Source: Gallionella sp.
GTDB taxonomy: Bacteria; Pseudomonadota; Gammaproteobacteria; Burkholderiales; Gallionellaceae
Length of the DNA stretch: 64,000 nucleotides
NCBI GenBank assembly: GCA_017880865.1
Contig: JADGRL010000004.1
Coordinates: 35,511-99,510, forward strand
Reading direction: 5' to 3'
In this document: one piece after another, positions 31,673 through 42,009 of the stretch
Numbering within the stretch: the first letter of the stretch is position 1
Layout: each line of letters starts with the position of its first letter
Made by a program: the position numbers and the translations under genes
The notes under the pieces: generated by a model
What the model saw: only the letters and a program-made list of their open reading frames with translations
Told to the model about the DNA's origin: nothing
Database searches by the model: none

Positions 31673-32704
31673 TTATTTACTTTGCTTGCCAAGCTCATAC
31701 CAACCCTGCGTGGCATTGGCGATTTTCACCACCAGCAACATCACCGGTACTTCGACCAGCACGCCGACCACGGTGGCTAATGCCGCACCCGATTGAAAGC
31801 CGAACAGGCTGATCGCGGTGGCCACCGCCAGTTCGAAGAAGTTGCTCGCGCCGATTAAGGCGGACGGTGCGGCGATGCAATGCGCCACACCCAGACGACG
31901 ATTTAACCAGTACGCCAACCCGGAGTTGAACAATACCTGGATCAGAATCGGCACGGCCAGCATCGCGATCACCAGCGGTTGCGCGACGATGGCATTACCC
32001 TGCAAAGCGAACAGCAACACCAGAGTCAGCAACAGCGCGCCCATCGATAACGGTGCGATGCGCTCCATTGCCTGTTTAAAAACTACCTCGCCCTTCGCCA
32101 GCAAGCGTCGGCGCAATAATTGCGCGAACATGACCGGGATCACAATGTAAAAAATCACCGAGACGAGTAGCGTATCCCACGGCACGGCGATGCTGGCGAT
32201 GCCGAGCAATAAACCCACCAGCGGCGCGAAGGCGAAAATCATGATCGTATCGTTGAGTGCGACTTGCGACAGCGTGAAATACGGGTCGCCCTTCACCAGA
32301 TTACTCCACACGAACACCATCGCGGTACAGGGCGCGGCGGCCAGCAAAATCAGACCTGCTATATAACTGTCGAGCTGATCCTGCGGCAGATAGTCGGCGA
32401 ATACATGACGTATGAACAGCCAGCTGAGGAAGGCCATCGAGAAAGGCTTGACGCCCCAGTTGATGAACAGCGTGACAGCGATACCGCGGCTATGCGCCCG
32501 GACCTGATGCAGCGCGCCGAAGTCTATTTTCAGCAGCATCGGAATAATCATCACCCACACCAGTACACCGACCGGAATGTTGATTCGGGCAATTTCCAGA
32601 CCGGCGATGACTTGGAACACACCCGGGAAGAATTGCCCGAGCAGCACGCCTGCGATGATGCACAGCCCGACCCAGACGGTCAGGTAACGCTCGAATAAAT
32701 TCAT
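31673..32704 (-). CDS. arsB: ACR3-family arsenite efflux transporter
   Basis: ACR3/BASS-family TM protein with AAPCTAMVFVWSNLVKGDPYFTLSQVALND; next to arsC/arsR. Confidence 0.93.
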   Translation of the reverse strand: MNLFERYLTVWVGLCIIAGVLLGQFFPGVFQVIAGLEIARINIPVGVLVWVMIIPMLLKIDFGALHQVRAHSRGIAVTLFINWGVKPFSMAFLSWLFIRHVFADYLPQDQLDSYIAGLILLAAAPCTAMVFVWSNLVKGDPYFTLSQVALNDTIMIFAFAPLVGLLLGIASIAVPWDTLLVSVIFYIVIPVMFAQLLRRRLLAKGEVVFKQAMERIAPLSMGALLLTLVLLFALQGNAIVAQPLVIAMLAVPILIQVLFNSGLAYWLNRRLGVAHCIAAPSALIGASNFFELAVATAISLFGFQSGAALATVVGVLVEVPVMLLVVKIANATQGWYELGKQSK

Positions 32705-32734
32705 CTCGACTCCTTCAATGTGTGCGTTGAGGTT

Positions 32735-33082
32735 TCATGGTTTGGTTACCCGATCACCACAAGTTGTGATCGGCTGAGTAACGGCTGGAGTGGTTACACA
32801 ACAAGAGCTGGCACGAACTTTCGTTTCCGGCGTTGCAGGGCCGAGATAGCGTTCAGCAAGATTCAGCATGGCGTGCGCAGGAGTATCTTTGACTTTCTGA
32901 GCAAGATCGACGGCGTAACGCATATCCGAATTGCTGACACCGAGTTTTCGCGCCTGATCGTAATGGTATTTGAGACAAGGCTCGCAATTGCTGGCGATGG
33001 CCGCACCGATGGCAACCAATTCTGCAACTTGCTCGGTAAAAATCGAAGCGTCAGATGAATCCAATATTTTTGTTTTCTTCAT
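32735..33082 (-). CDS. Carboxymuconolactone decarboxylase/AhpD-family protein
   Basis: LVAIGAAIASNCEPCLKYHYDQARKLGVSNSDMRYAVDLA (CxxC...H). Confidence 0.82.
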   Translation of the reverse strand: MKKTKILDSSDASIFTEQVAELVAIGAAIASNCEPCLKYHYDQARKLGVSNSDMRYAVDLAQKVKDTPAHAMLNLAERYLGPATPETKVRASSCCVTTPAVTQPITTCGDRVTKP

Positions 33083-33092
33083 CGCAAATTCT

Positions 33093-33590
33093 TCAGTCTT
33101 GGATGCGACCGATTTCGGCGAGTTTTTCTTTCAGTGTGAGCTTGTCCAATTTTTCGATAGGCAAACTCAGGAACAACTGGATACGACGCGCCAGTTGCTC
33201 GGCGGCTTTCTTGAACGCAGCGCGCCGCGCTTCATCGCCATCGACATGCGCCGGATCGGGGATGCCCCAGTGCGCTGTGGCCGGATGTCCCAGCCACAGC
33301 GGGCAGGCTTCGCCAGCCGCGTTATCGCACACGGTGAAAATAAAATCGAATTGTGGCGCACCGGGTGCAGCGAACTCGTCCCAGCTTTTGCTGCGCAACC
33401 CTTCAGTGCTGTGCCCCTGCTCCTTTAACCATTCCAGCGCGCCCGGATTGACTCGCCCGGCGGGCTTGCTGCCTGCGCTGTAGGCCTTGAACCGGCCTTT
33501 GCCCAGACTGTTGAACAGCACTTCGCCCAGGATGCTGCGCGCGGAATTGCCGGTACACAACACCAGCACGTTGTATTTTTTGTCTTGCAA
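33093..33590 (-). CDS. arsC: Arsenate reductase, low-MW phosphatase type
   Basis: NVLVLCTGNSARSILGEVLFN; SAGSKPAGRVNP; ars context. Confidence 0.93.
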   Translation of the reverse strand: MQDKKYNVLVLCTGNSARSILGEVLFNSLGKGRFKAYSAGSKPAGRVNPGALEWLKEQGHSTEGLRSKSWDEFAAPGAPQFDFIFTVCDNAAGEACPLWLGHPATAHWGIPDPAHVDGDEARRAAFKKAAEQLARRIQLFLSLPIEKLDKLTLKEKLAEIGRIQD

Positions 33591-33615
33591 GATTAACTCC
33601 TTAAAAAAGTAACAA

Positions 33616-33933
33616 TTATTTGTTGTTCGGATTGCAGGCCTCAGGATTCCCGCCGCAGCAGTTTTCTGTCAGGTACGCCAGCATGTCATTCATCACCGTG
33701 AAATTCGCGGCGTAGTAGACAAAACGCCCGTCCTGCCTGCCCTCAATCAGCCCAGCATGATCCAGTGTTTTAAAATGGAACGACATCGTTGCCGGAGATA
33801 CTTTCAGCCTCTCGGCCACCTGCCCTGCCGCCATGCCCTCCGGCCCACGCTCCACCAGCAAGCGATAAATCGCCAAGCGTGTGGGTTGGGCCAGTGCTGA
33901 CAATGCTTTTACTACTTGTGCCGATTTCATCAT
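33616..33933 (-). CDS. arsR: ArsR-family transcriptional regulator
   Basis: ALSALAQPTRLAIYRLLVERGPEGMAAGQVAERLKVSPATMSFHFKTLDHAGLI. Confidence 0.92.
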   Translation of the reverse strand: MMKSAQVVKALSALAQPTRLAIYRLLVERGPEGMAAGQVAERLKVSPATMSFHFKTLDHAGLIEGRQDGRFVYYAANFTVMNDMLAYLTENCCGGNPEACNPNNK

Positions 33934-34077
33934 TTTATATTTCCATTATTAAACAAACATCAAAATGATGATGTGTGATTAAAACACCAAAATTGTGGTC
34001 AGGCAAGATGATCCCAACAAACAATACAAGGGATGAATTTAACTCCGGATAGACAGCACTCCGGAACACAGTAATAA

Positions 34078-34099
34078 TTGTAATAATCCTGTAACGCAA
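34078..34099 (+). promoter_or_regulatory. Pho-box-like site upstream of pstS
   Basis: TTGTAATAATC CTGTAACGCAA, two 11-bp units, about 13/18 to CTGTCATAAAWCTGTCAC. Confidence 0.45.
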
Positions 34100-34186
34100 A
34101 CACCCTAACATGCGCTCCGCAACAAGGCACTGTTGGTTTAATGGGCAACCGGCCGCAAGCTACAAATTCACCCCAATGGAGATATT

Positions 34187-35236
34187 ATGAATAGCAAACT
34201 GAAGCAACTCATCATCGGCATCACTGCTGCCACAGCGGTCGCTTATGCCGGCGCAAGTCTGGCAACTGGCATCACTGGCGCGGGCGCCACTTTCCCTTAC
34301 CCGGTCTATGCCAAATGGGCTGAAGCTTACAAAGCTCAAAGCGGTGTTGAGATGAATTACCAGTCCATCGGTTCCGGCGGCGGCATCAAACAGATCCAGG
34401 CCAAGACCGTGGATTTCGGCGCAACTGATGCCCCATTGAATCCAAATGAATTAGCACTCGGTGGCTTGGCTCAATTCCCAACCGTAGTCGGCGGCGTGGT
34501 ACCGGTCATTAACATCGCTGGCGTCACTCCCGGACAATTGAAGCTGGACAGTAAAGTGCTGGCCGATATCTACTTGGGCAAGATCACCAAGTGGAATGAT
34601 CCGCGCATCGTTGCAGACAACGCGGGTGTCACTTTGCCGGATGAGGCCATCACCGTGGTGCATCGCGCCGATGGTTCCGGCACCACCTTCATCTTCACCA
34701 CTTACCTGTCGCAAGTCAGCTTGGACTGGAAACGTAGCGTGGGCGGTGACAAAGCCGTAGCTTGGCCGGTCGGTTTCGGCGGCAAGGGCAACGAAGGCGT
34801 CGCGTCCTATGTGCAACGCCTCAAGAATTCCATCGGTTATGTGGAATACGCTTACGCGCTGCAGAACAAGATGACATACACCCAGCTGAAGAACCGCGAG
34901 GGTCTGTTCGTTCAGCCTGATAGCAGCACATTCAAGGCTGCCGCCGCGAACGCGAAGTGGGACAAGGACAACGGCTTCTACGAAATCCTGACCAACGAGC
35001 CGGGCAAGGATAGCTGGCCTATCACTGGCGCCACCTTCATCCTGGTCCACAAGTCTCCGGAAAAAGTGGAGAGCGCCAAGGAAGTATTGAAGTTCTTCGA
35101 TTGGGCCTACACCAACGGCGACAAACTGGCATCTGATCTGGACTATGTACCGTTGCCTGCCAACGTCGTGACAATGATACGCGACGCATGGAAAGCACAA
35201 ATCAAGGACGCCGCAAACAAGGCTATCTGGAAATAA
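34187..35236 (+). CDS. pstS: Phosphate ABC transporter substrate-binding protein
   Basis: ITGAGATFPYPVYAKWAEAYK, SIGSGGGIKQI, HRADGSGTTFIFTTYLS. Confidence 0.96.
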   Translation: MNSKLKQLIIGITAATAVAYAGASLATGITGAGATFPYPVYAKWAEAYKAQSGVEMNYQSIGSGGGIKQIQAKTVDFGATDAPLNPNELALGGLAQFPTVVGGVVPVINIAGVTPGQLKLDSKVLADIYLGKITKWNDPRIVADNAGVTLPDEAITVVHRADGSGTTFIFTTYLSQVSLDWKRSVGGDKAVAWPVGFGGKGNEGVASYVQRLKNSIGYVEYAYALQNKMTYTQLKNREGLFVQPDSSTFKAAAANAKWDKDNGFYEILTNEPGKDSWPITGATFILVHKSPEKVESAKEVLKFFDWAYTNGDKLASDLDYVPLPANVVTMIRDAWKAQIKDAANKAIWK

Positions 35237-35279
35237 GCTCACGGGTGTGGCTGACACAGCACGCCCTTAAGTTATAATC

Positions 35280-35305
35280 GCGGGGGCTGATGCCCCCGTT
35301 GTTTT
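35280..35305 (+). terminator. Intra-operon hairpin between pstS and pstC
   Basis: CGGGGGCTGATGCCCCCGTTGTTTT. Confidence 0.55.
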
Positions 35306-35341
35306 ATCCCCATTATTTTTCTGGCTAAAAAGTACCCGACC

Positions 35342-36304
35342 ATGCCGATGTTTTCAAACGAAGCGCGCCATAAACAACAAGCAGTGTTCGACTTGCTATT
35401 TCGCAATCTGACGCGTGTCTCCGCATTTGGAGTGTTGGCATTATTGGCCGCGATCATCGCATCTCTCGTGGTGGGCAGCATGCCCGCCATCCATGCATTT
35501 GGCTTTGGTTTTTTGACCAGTTCCGATTGGGACCCGGTCAACGATAAATTCGGCGCGCTGATTCCGATCATCGGCACGCTCATCACCTCTGGCATCGCGT
35601 TGATCATCGCGATTCCGGTCAGCTTCGGCATCGCAATTTTTCTGACCGAGCTCTCGCCGCGCATTTTGCGCCGCCCGCTCGGCATCGCGGTCGAATTACT
35701 GGCGGGTATCCCCAGCATCATTTATGGCATGTGGGGGCTGTTCGTATTCGCGCCGCTGTTCGGCGACTACGTTGAACCGTGGCTCAACAAACATGTCGGG
35801 ACCATGCCCTACCTCGGCCCGTTCTTCTCCGGCCCGCCGATGGGTATCGGCATGCTGACCGCCGGCATCATTCTCGCCATCATGGTCATCCCGTTCATCG
35901 CCTCGGTGATGCGCGATGTGTTTGATGTGGTGCCCACCCTGCTCAAAGAATCCGCATACGGTCTGGGCGCGACCACATGGGAAGTGATGTGGAACGTCGT
36001 GTTGCCCTATACCAAAGTGGGTGTGGCAGGCGGCATCATGCTGGGGCTCGGGCGCGCACTGGGCGAAACCATGGCCATCACCTTCGTGATCGGCAATGCC
36101 CACGAGTTGAGCCAGTCGCTGTTAATGCCGGGCAATAGCATTTCCTCCGCATTGGCCAACGAATTCACCGAAGCGGTCGGCGATCTGTACACCTCCTCGC
36201 TGATCGAACTCGGCCTGATCCTGTTTTTCATTACCTTTGTGGTGCTGTCCATCGCGCGCTACATGCTCTACAAGCTGGGGCAACGCGAAGGACAGGCTGC
36301 ATGA
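35342..36304 (+). CDS. pstC: Phosphate ABC transporter permease PstC
   Basis: PstC-type TM protein, [45 protein letters not shown]. Confidence 0.95.
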   Translation: MPMFSNEARHKQQAVFDLLFRNLTRVSAFGVLALLAAIIASLVVGSMPAIHAFGFGFLTSSDWDPVNDKFGALIPIIGTLITSGIALIIAIPVSFGIAIFLTELSPRILRRPLGIAVELLAGIPSIIYGMWGLFVFAPLFGDYVEPWLNKHVGTMPYLGPFFSGPPMGIGMLTAGIILAIMVIPFIASVMRDVFDVVPTLLKESAYGLGATTWEVMWNVVLPYTKVGVAGGIMLGLGRALGETMAITFVIGNAHELSQSLLMPGNSISSALANEFTEAVGDLYTSSLIELGLILFFITFVVLSIARYMLYKLGQREGQAA

Positions 36305-37155
36305 ACGCCATGCTGAATCTATACGCACGCCGCCGCGTCATCAACGCGGTGGGACTCTCCATCTCGGTGCTGGCCATGCTGTTCGGATTATTCTGGCTAT
36401 GCTGGATATTATGGACGCTGTTGGACCACGGACTGTCCGCACTCACCCCGGTGGTGTTCGCGCAAATGACGCCTCCGCCAGGTAGCGCGGGTGGCCTGCT
36501 CAACGCGATTGCGGGCAGCCTGATGATGACGCTGGTCGGTACGCTGATCGGCACACCCATCGGAATATTGGCGGGCACCTATCTGGCTGAATTCGGCCAG
36601 CGCGGCTGGATGGCGCCGATCACCCGCTTCATCAACGACGTGCTGCTGTCCGCCCCCTCCATCGTGATCGGCCTGTTCGTGTATGAAGTGTATGTGGTCA
36701 AGGTCAAACATTTTTCCGGCTGGGCAGGCGCGCTGGCCTTATCCATACTGGTGATTCCGATCGTGATTCGCACCACCGAAAACATGCTGCGCCTGGTTCC
36801 CAGCACGCTGCGTGAAGCCGCTGCGGCACTCGGCGCACCTCAGTGGAAGGTCATCAACTTCGTCACGCTGCGTGCCGCTCGTGCGGGCATCATCACCGGT
36901 GTATTGCTGGCCGTGGCGCGCATCAGCGGCGAAACCGCGCCGCTGTTATTCACCGCGCTCAACAACCAGTTCTGGAGCAGCAACATGAATCAGCCTATGG
37001 CCAATCTGCCTGTGGTGATTTTCCAGTTCGCGATGAGCCCTTACGCAGACTGGCAAAACCTGGCCTGGGCGGGTGCGCTGCTGATTACCGTCAGCGTGCT
37101 GACGCTCAATGTCCTGGCGCGCGTGCTGTTCCGTCAAAGCGCAACTACCCATTAA
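36301..37155 (+). CDS. pstA: Phosphate ABC transporter permease PstA
   Basis: PstA-type TM protein, [50 protein letters not shown]. Confidence 0.95.
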   Translation: MNAMLNLYARRRVINAVGLSISVLAMLFGLFWLCWILWTLLDHGLSALTPVVFAQMTPPPGSAGGLLNAIAGSLMMTLVGTLIGTPIGILAGTYLAEFGQRGWMAPITRFINDVLLSAPSIVIGLFVYEVYVVKVKHFSGWAGALALSILVIPIVIRTTENMLRLVPSTLREAAAALGAPQWKVINFVTLRAARAGIITGVLLAVARISGETAPLLFTALNNQFWSSNMNQPMANLPVVIFQFAMSPYADWQNLAWAGALLITVSVLTLNVLARVLFRQSATTH

Positions 37156-37181
37156 CATCTGGTCACTAACAAGGCTAACCC

Positions 37182-37955
37182 ATGAACATCGAAACCATCG
37201 CCAATCCGAAGATCATCATCAAGGACCTGAACTTTTATTACGGGAATTACCGCGCGCTCAAAGATATCAACTTGAGCATCGCGGAAAAAATGGTGACCGC
37301 CTTCATCGGCCCATCCGGCTGCGGCAAGTCAACGCTGCTGCGCACCTTCAACCGCATGTATCAGCTCTATCCCCAACAAAAAGCTACCGGGGAGATCATG
37401 CTGGATGGCGCGAATATCCTCGACAGCAAGCAGGATCTGAACATGCTGCGCGCCAAGATCGGCATGGTGTTCCAGAAACCCACGCCGTTCCCGATGTCCA
37501 TCTATGACAACATCGCATTCGGCGTAAAGTTATACGAGAATCTTAATAAGCATGACATGGAAGCACGCGTGGAATGGGCGTTAAAGAAGGCCGCGCTGTG
37601 GGGCGAGGTAAAAGACAAACTAAAACAAAGCGGCACTGGGTTATCCGGCGGACAGCAACAACGCCTGTGCATCGCCCGTGCGATTGCGGTCAAGCCGCAG
37701 GTGCTGCTTCTGGACGAACCGACCTCCGCACTCGACCCAATTTCAACCGCGCACATCGAAAAATTGATCGACGAGTTGAAGGAAGACTTCACGATCGTGA
37801 TCGTCACACACAACATGCAACAGGCCGCGCGCATCTCCGATTACACCGCCTACATGTATCTGGGCGACCTGATCGAACTGGGTGAGACCAGCACCGTATT
37901 CACCAACCCCAAGCGCAAGGAAACGGAGGATTACATAACAGGTCGCTTCGGTTAA
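37182..37955 (+). CDS. pstB: Phosphate ABC transporter ATP-binding protein
   Basis: [55 protein letters not shown]. Confidence 0.97.
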   Translation: MNIETIANPKIIIKDLNFYYGNYRALKDINLSIAEKMVTAFIGPSGCGKSTLLRTFNRMYQLYPQQKATGEIMLDGANILDSKQDLNMLRAKIGMVFQKPTPFPMSIYDNIAFGVKLYENLNKHDMEARVEWALKKAALWGEVKDKLKQSGTGLSGGQQQRLCIARAIAVKPQVLLLDEPTSALDPISTAHIEKLIDELKEDFTIVIVTHNMQQAARISDYTAYMYLGDLIELGETSTVFTNPKRKETEDYITGRFG

Positions 37956-37974
37956 TTTGCCCGCACCTATCAAC

Positions 37975-38004
37975 AAAAAAGCCCGAAACAAGCCGGGCTT
38001 TTTT
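37975..38004. terminator. Rho-independent terminator candidate after pstB
   Basis: AAAAAAGCCCGAAACAAGCCGGGCTTTTTT. Confidence 0.85.
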
Positions 38005-38032
38005 AATTCTGCAACTCAGCGTCGTGGATCGC

Positions 38033-38680
38033 TCAAGCGGATTGATTGCTTTTGCGATGGCGAATGAATTCGCTTACCGCAGGCAGCAACGAAATCACGA
38101 TGATGCCGACGATGATCAGCGTGAGATTATTTTTCACCACCGGGATATTGCCGAACAAAAAGCCCGCTACGGTCAGGCTGCTGATCCACGCCACACTGCC
38201 CAGCGCGCTGAACAGCACGAACAACCGGTAGCGCATCAGCCCGATACCAGCGACAAACGGCGCGAAGGTGCGGATGATGGGCAGAAAGCGCGCAAGCATG
38301 ACGGTCTTGCCGCCGTGTTTTTCGTAGAAAGCGTGAGTCTTGGCCAGATGCTCGGGCCTGATGAGTTTTGCGTTGGCGCGATTAATCAGGCGCAGCCCAA
38401 TCAATCTGCCCACCCAGTAGTTGGTGTTGTCGCCGCAGAAGGCCGCCAGCACCAGCAGCGGAACCAGCCACTCAAGTTGTAGCGCCTCCATCCCGCACAG
38501 CGCACCCGCCACAAACAGCAGCGAATCGCCTGGCAGGAAAGGCGCGATCACAAGGCCTGTTTCAGCAAAGATGATCAGAAACAGAATGGCATACACCCAC
38601 ACGCCGTATTGCTGGGTCAGTGCCAGCAGGTGCGCGTCCAGATGCAGGATGATGTCTAAAAATGCGGCGAGTAAATCCAC
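38033..38680 (-). CDS. DedA-family membrane protein
   Basis: FAETGLVIAPFLPGDSLLFVAGAL...RFLPIIRTFAPFVAGIG. Confidence 0.93.
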   Translation of the reverse strand: MDLLAAFLDIILHLDAHLLALTQQYGVWVYAILFLIIFAETGLVIAPFLPGDSLLFVAGALCGMEALQLEWLVPLLVLAAFCGDNTNYWVGRLIGLRLINRANAKLIRPEHLAKTHAFYEKHGGKTVMLARFLPIIRTFAPFVAGIGLMRYRLFVLFSALGSVAWISSLTVAGFLFGNIPVVKNNLTLIIVGIIVISLLPAVSEFIRHRKSNQSA

Positions 38681-38683
38681 GGC

Positions 38684-39616
38684 TTAGGGCAACACTTCTT
38701 CGGTTTCGGTCTTTTCCGGCTTGATGAAATCTTCGCGCGACACACCGAACATCATCAGCAGCGGGCTGGCAACCAGCACTGAAGAATAAATACTGAACAG
38801 GATACCGATGGTCAGCGCCATCGCGAAATAGTGCAGCGTCTCACCGCCCAGGAACAGCATCGCGCCGACCATCATCTGTGTGCAGCCGTGCGTGATGATG
38901 GTGCGCGACATGGTGCGTGTAATGGCGTTGTCGATGATCTCATGCACTTCGGCCTTGCGCATCGTGCGGAAGTTTTCACGTATACGATCGAACACCACCA
39001 CCGATTCATTCACCGAATAACCCAGCACCGCCAGCACCGCCGCCAGCACGGACAGCGAGAATTCCCATTGGAAAAATGCGAAGAAGCCGAGAATGATCAC
39101 CACGTCATGCAGGTTGGCGATGATCGCGGCCAGCCCGAATTTCCACTCGAAGCGCAACCACAGATAACCGACTATCCCTAAGCTGACCAGCAGCAGCGCC
39201 AACTCGCCGTTGTCGATCAAATCGCGGCCGACCTGGGAGCCGACGAATTCCACGCGGCGTTTTTCCACAGTGGCATCCTGCTTGCGTAGCCCGTCTATCA
39301 CCTGCTCGCTCAATTTCGCCCCGGCGATATTCTGCTTGAATGGCACCTGGATCAGCACGTCATAACTGGATCCGAAATTCTGCACCTGAGCATCCGGCAA
39401 ACTCATTTCGGCTAACTGCGCGCGTATTTTGGGAAGATCGGCAGACTGCGCGTAATGCACTTCGATCACCGTGCCACCCGTGAAATCCACCCCGAAATTC
39501 AGTCCCTTGGTGGTGATAAAAAATACCGCGAACAAAAACGTCACCAGCGAAATCGCGGTGGTATAGCGTCCATAACTCATGAACGGAACGTCGTGCTTGA
39601 TCCTGAAAAATTCCAT
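38684..39616 (-). CDS. secF: Protein translocase subunit SecF
   Basis: GLNFGVDFTGGTVIEV, ALGYSVNESVVVFDRIRENFR. Confidence 0.96.
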   Translation of the reverse strand: MEFFRIKHDVPFMSYGRYTTAISLVTFLFAVFFITTKGLNFGVDFTGGTVIEVHYAQSADLPKIRAQLAEMSLPDAQVQNFGSSYDVLIQVPFKQNIAGAKLSEQVIDGLRKQDATVEKRRVEFVGSQVGRDLIDNGELALLLVSLGIVGYLWLRFEWKFGLAAIIANLHDVVIILGFFAFFQWEFSLSVLAAVLAVLGYSVNESVVVFDRIRENFRTMRKAEVHEIIDNAITRTMSRTIITHGCTQMMVGAMLFLGGETLHYFAMALTIGILFSIYSSVLVASPLLMMFGVSREDFIKPEKTETEEVLP

Positions 39617-39626
39617 TATATTTTCC

Positions 39627-41438
39627 TTAGCCTATCGCCACTTTGGTGAGCCGCGTCTTGCGGCCGTAAATCAAATTCACTAACGCGCGCGAAATCAGCA
39701 CCGCGCTGAACATCGAAGTCATGATGCCTAGACACAGCACTACCGCGAACCCTTTGATCGGACCCGAACCAAACATGAACAATGCAATTCCGGCGATGAA
39801 GGTGGTCACGTTGGAGTCGAGGATGGTGCCGAACGCGCGGTCATACCCGGCATGAATCGCGGCCTGCGGCGTGACGCCATTGCGCAGCTCTTCGCGGATA
39901 CGCTCGTTGATCAGCACGTTCGCGTCGATCGCCATGCCCAGCGTCAGCGCAATACCTGCCATACCCGGCAGCGTGAGCGTGGCTTGTATCATCGACATCA
40001 TCGCCACCAGCAACAGCAAATTCGCGGCCAGCGCCAGCACCGAGATCGTGCCGAACATCAGGTAATAGGCCATCATGAACAGAGCGACCATGATGAAACC
40101 GATCTTCGTGGAATTGAAGCCGCGCGTGATATTTTCTGCGCCCAGGCTGGGGCCGACGGTACGCTCTTCGATGATTTCCATCGGCGCCGCCAGCGCTCCG
40201 GCGCGCAGCAGCAGCGCAGTGTCTTGCGCTTCCATCGTATTCATGCTGCCGGTGATCTGCACGCGCCCGCCGCCGATCTCCTCGCGTATGACCGGTGCCG
40301 TGACGATTTCGCCATGGCCCTTTTCAAACAGAATGATCGCCATGCGTTTGCCGACATTCTCGCGCGTCGCGTCCTTGAACTGACGCGCACCCACGCCGTC
40401 CAGGTTGATATGCACCGCAGCTTCATTGGTGCGGGTATCGAAGCCGGGCTGTGCGTCGTTGATGCGTTCGCCGGTGAGTATCACCTGCTTCTTCACCAAT
40501 AACATTTTCCCTTCGCGATCCTTGAACATCTCGGAGCCGAACGGCGCGGCAGCACCCGGGGTTACTTGATGAGCCTCATCCACCATGCGAACTTCCAGCG
40601 TCGCGGTACGTCCCAGAATATCCTTGGCGCGCGCCGTATCCTGCACGCCGGGCAGTTGCACCACCACACGATCCGCGCCCTGCTGCTGGATCACCGGCTC
40701 GGCCACGCCGAGTTCGTTCACACGGTTGCGCAACGTGACCAGATTTTGCTGCACCGCAGAATCCTGAATGCGATGTTCGGCTTCCGGCTTGAGTGTGACG
40801 AGCAGGTTGTATTCGCTGCCTTCATTCTTGTCGTTCAATATGTAGTCGGAAAAACGCTGCTTGATTTCGGCTTCGCCCTTGCTGCGTGCCTCGGCATCGC
40901 GGAACTTCACCAACAACACCCGACCTTCGCGACTCACGCCGGAATAAGCGATATTCTGTTCGCGCAGCGCGCTACGTATATCGCCGGTGGCCGCTTCCTG
41001 CGCCTTGGTCAGCGCAGCCTCCATGTCCACTTGCAACAGAAAATGCACCCCGCCGCGCAAGTCCAGACCGAGATACATCGGCAACGCATTGAGCCCGGTC
41101 AGCCACTGCGGCGAGCGCGGCAGCAGATTGAGCGCGACCACATAATCTTCGCCGAGCTGGGCGATCAGTATGTCCTTGGCCTTCAATTGGCTGTCGGTAT
41201 CGGCAAAACGTGCCTTGACACTATTACCATCCAGCATAACCAGTTCCGAATTAAGGTTGGCTGCCTTCAGAACATTTCCGACACGTTCCAGCAATGCGGC
41301 ATCCGCCTTTAAGCTGGTGCGCAACGGCGACACCTGCACAGCAGGCGACTCACCGAAATAATTCGGCAACGCGTAAATCAACCCGGCCAGCAACGCGGCC
41401 AGAATCAGCAGATATTTCCACAACGGATATTGGTTCAT
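39627..41438 (-). CDS. secD: Protein translocase subunit SecD
   Basis: GLDLRGGVHFLLQVDMEAAL, GMAIDANVLINERIREELR. Confidence 0.97.
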   Translation of the reverse strand: MNQYPLWKYLLILAALLAGLIYALPNYFGESPAVQVSPLRTSLKADAALLERVGNVLKAANLNSELVMLDGNSVKARFADTDSQLKAKDILIAQLGEDYVVALNLLPRSPQWLTGLNALPMYLGLDLRGGVHFLLQVDMEAALTKAQEAATGDIRSALREQNIAYSGVSREGRVLLVKFRDAEARSKGEAEIKQRFSDYILNDKNEGSEYNLLVTLKPEAEHRIQDSAVQQNLVTLRNRVNELGVAEPVIQQQGADRVVVQLPGVQDTARAKDILGRTATLEVRMVDEAHQVTPGAAAPFGSEMFKDREGKMLLVKKQVILTGERINDAQPGFDTRTNEAAVHINLDGVGARQFKDATRENVGKRMAIILFEKGHGEIVTAPVIREEIGGGRVQITGSMNTMEAQDTALLLRAGALAAPMEIIEERTVGPSLGAENITRGFNSTKIGFIMVALFMMAYYLMFGTISVLALAANLLLLVAMMSMIQATLTLPGMAGIALTLGMAIDANVLINERIREELRNGVTPQAAIHAGYDRAFGTILDSNVTTFIAGIALFMFGSGPIKGFAVVLCLGIMTSMFSAVLISRALVNLIYGRKTRLTKVAIG

Positions 41439-41508
41439 GACAGCCTCTTAATGACTAGGGTTCGTGCCGACCGGGGACACGCGGAAATCCGATTACCAGG
41501 AAATCCAG

Positions 41509-41847
41509 TTACTTGATTGCCTTGATCGTGCCTTTAGGCAACACGCTTTGAATCGCGCTCTTTTGCACCGTCACTTCGAGGTTCTGAGCGATTTCCACGC
41601 CGAGATATTGCTCGTAAACCTTGCTGACCGTACCGACTTCACCGCCGACCGTCACGACTTCATCACCGCGTTGCAGGGCGGCGATCATGGCTTTCTGCTC
41701 TTTAGCGCGCTTGGTCTGCGGGCGCAATATTAAAAAGTAAAACACGGCGACCAATGCGATCAGCGGCAGAAAATTCATAATTCCGTTGTCCGGCGCGGCG
41801 GCAGCCGCTTCTGCGTAAGCATTACTGATAAACATATTCTTCTCCAC
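41509..41847 (-). CDS. yajC: Preprotein translocase subunit YajC
   Basis: FLPLIALVAVFYFLILRPQTKRAKEQKAMIAALQRGDEVVT. Confidence 0.96.
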   Translation of the reverse strand: MEKNMFISNAYAEAAAAAPDNGIMNFLPLIALVAVFYFLILRPQTKRAKEQKAMIAALQRGDEVVTVGGEVGTVSKVYEQYLGVEIAQNLEVTVQKSAIQSVLPKGTIKAIK

Positions 41848-42009
41848 GATAAATCAAAAGGCGCGCATTCTACCATGAAGCAGCAGCTGCTCACTCATCA
41901 CCAGGCACTTCTTCTGCGCACAACTCATCAACTCTCCTGCCTGAACCGGTAATTGAATTAAAATACGGCGACATCGCCCGTCGCAGACCAAACATCAACC
42001 TTTTACCTC

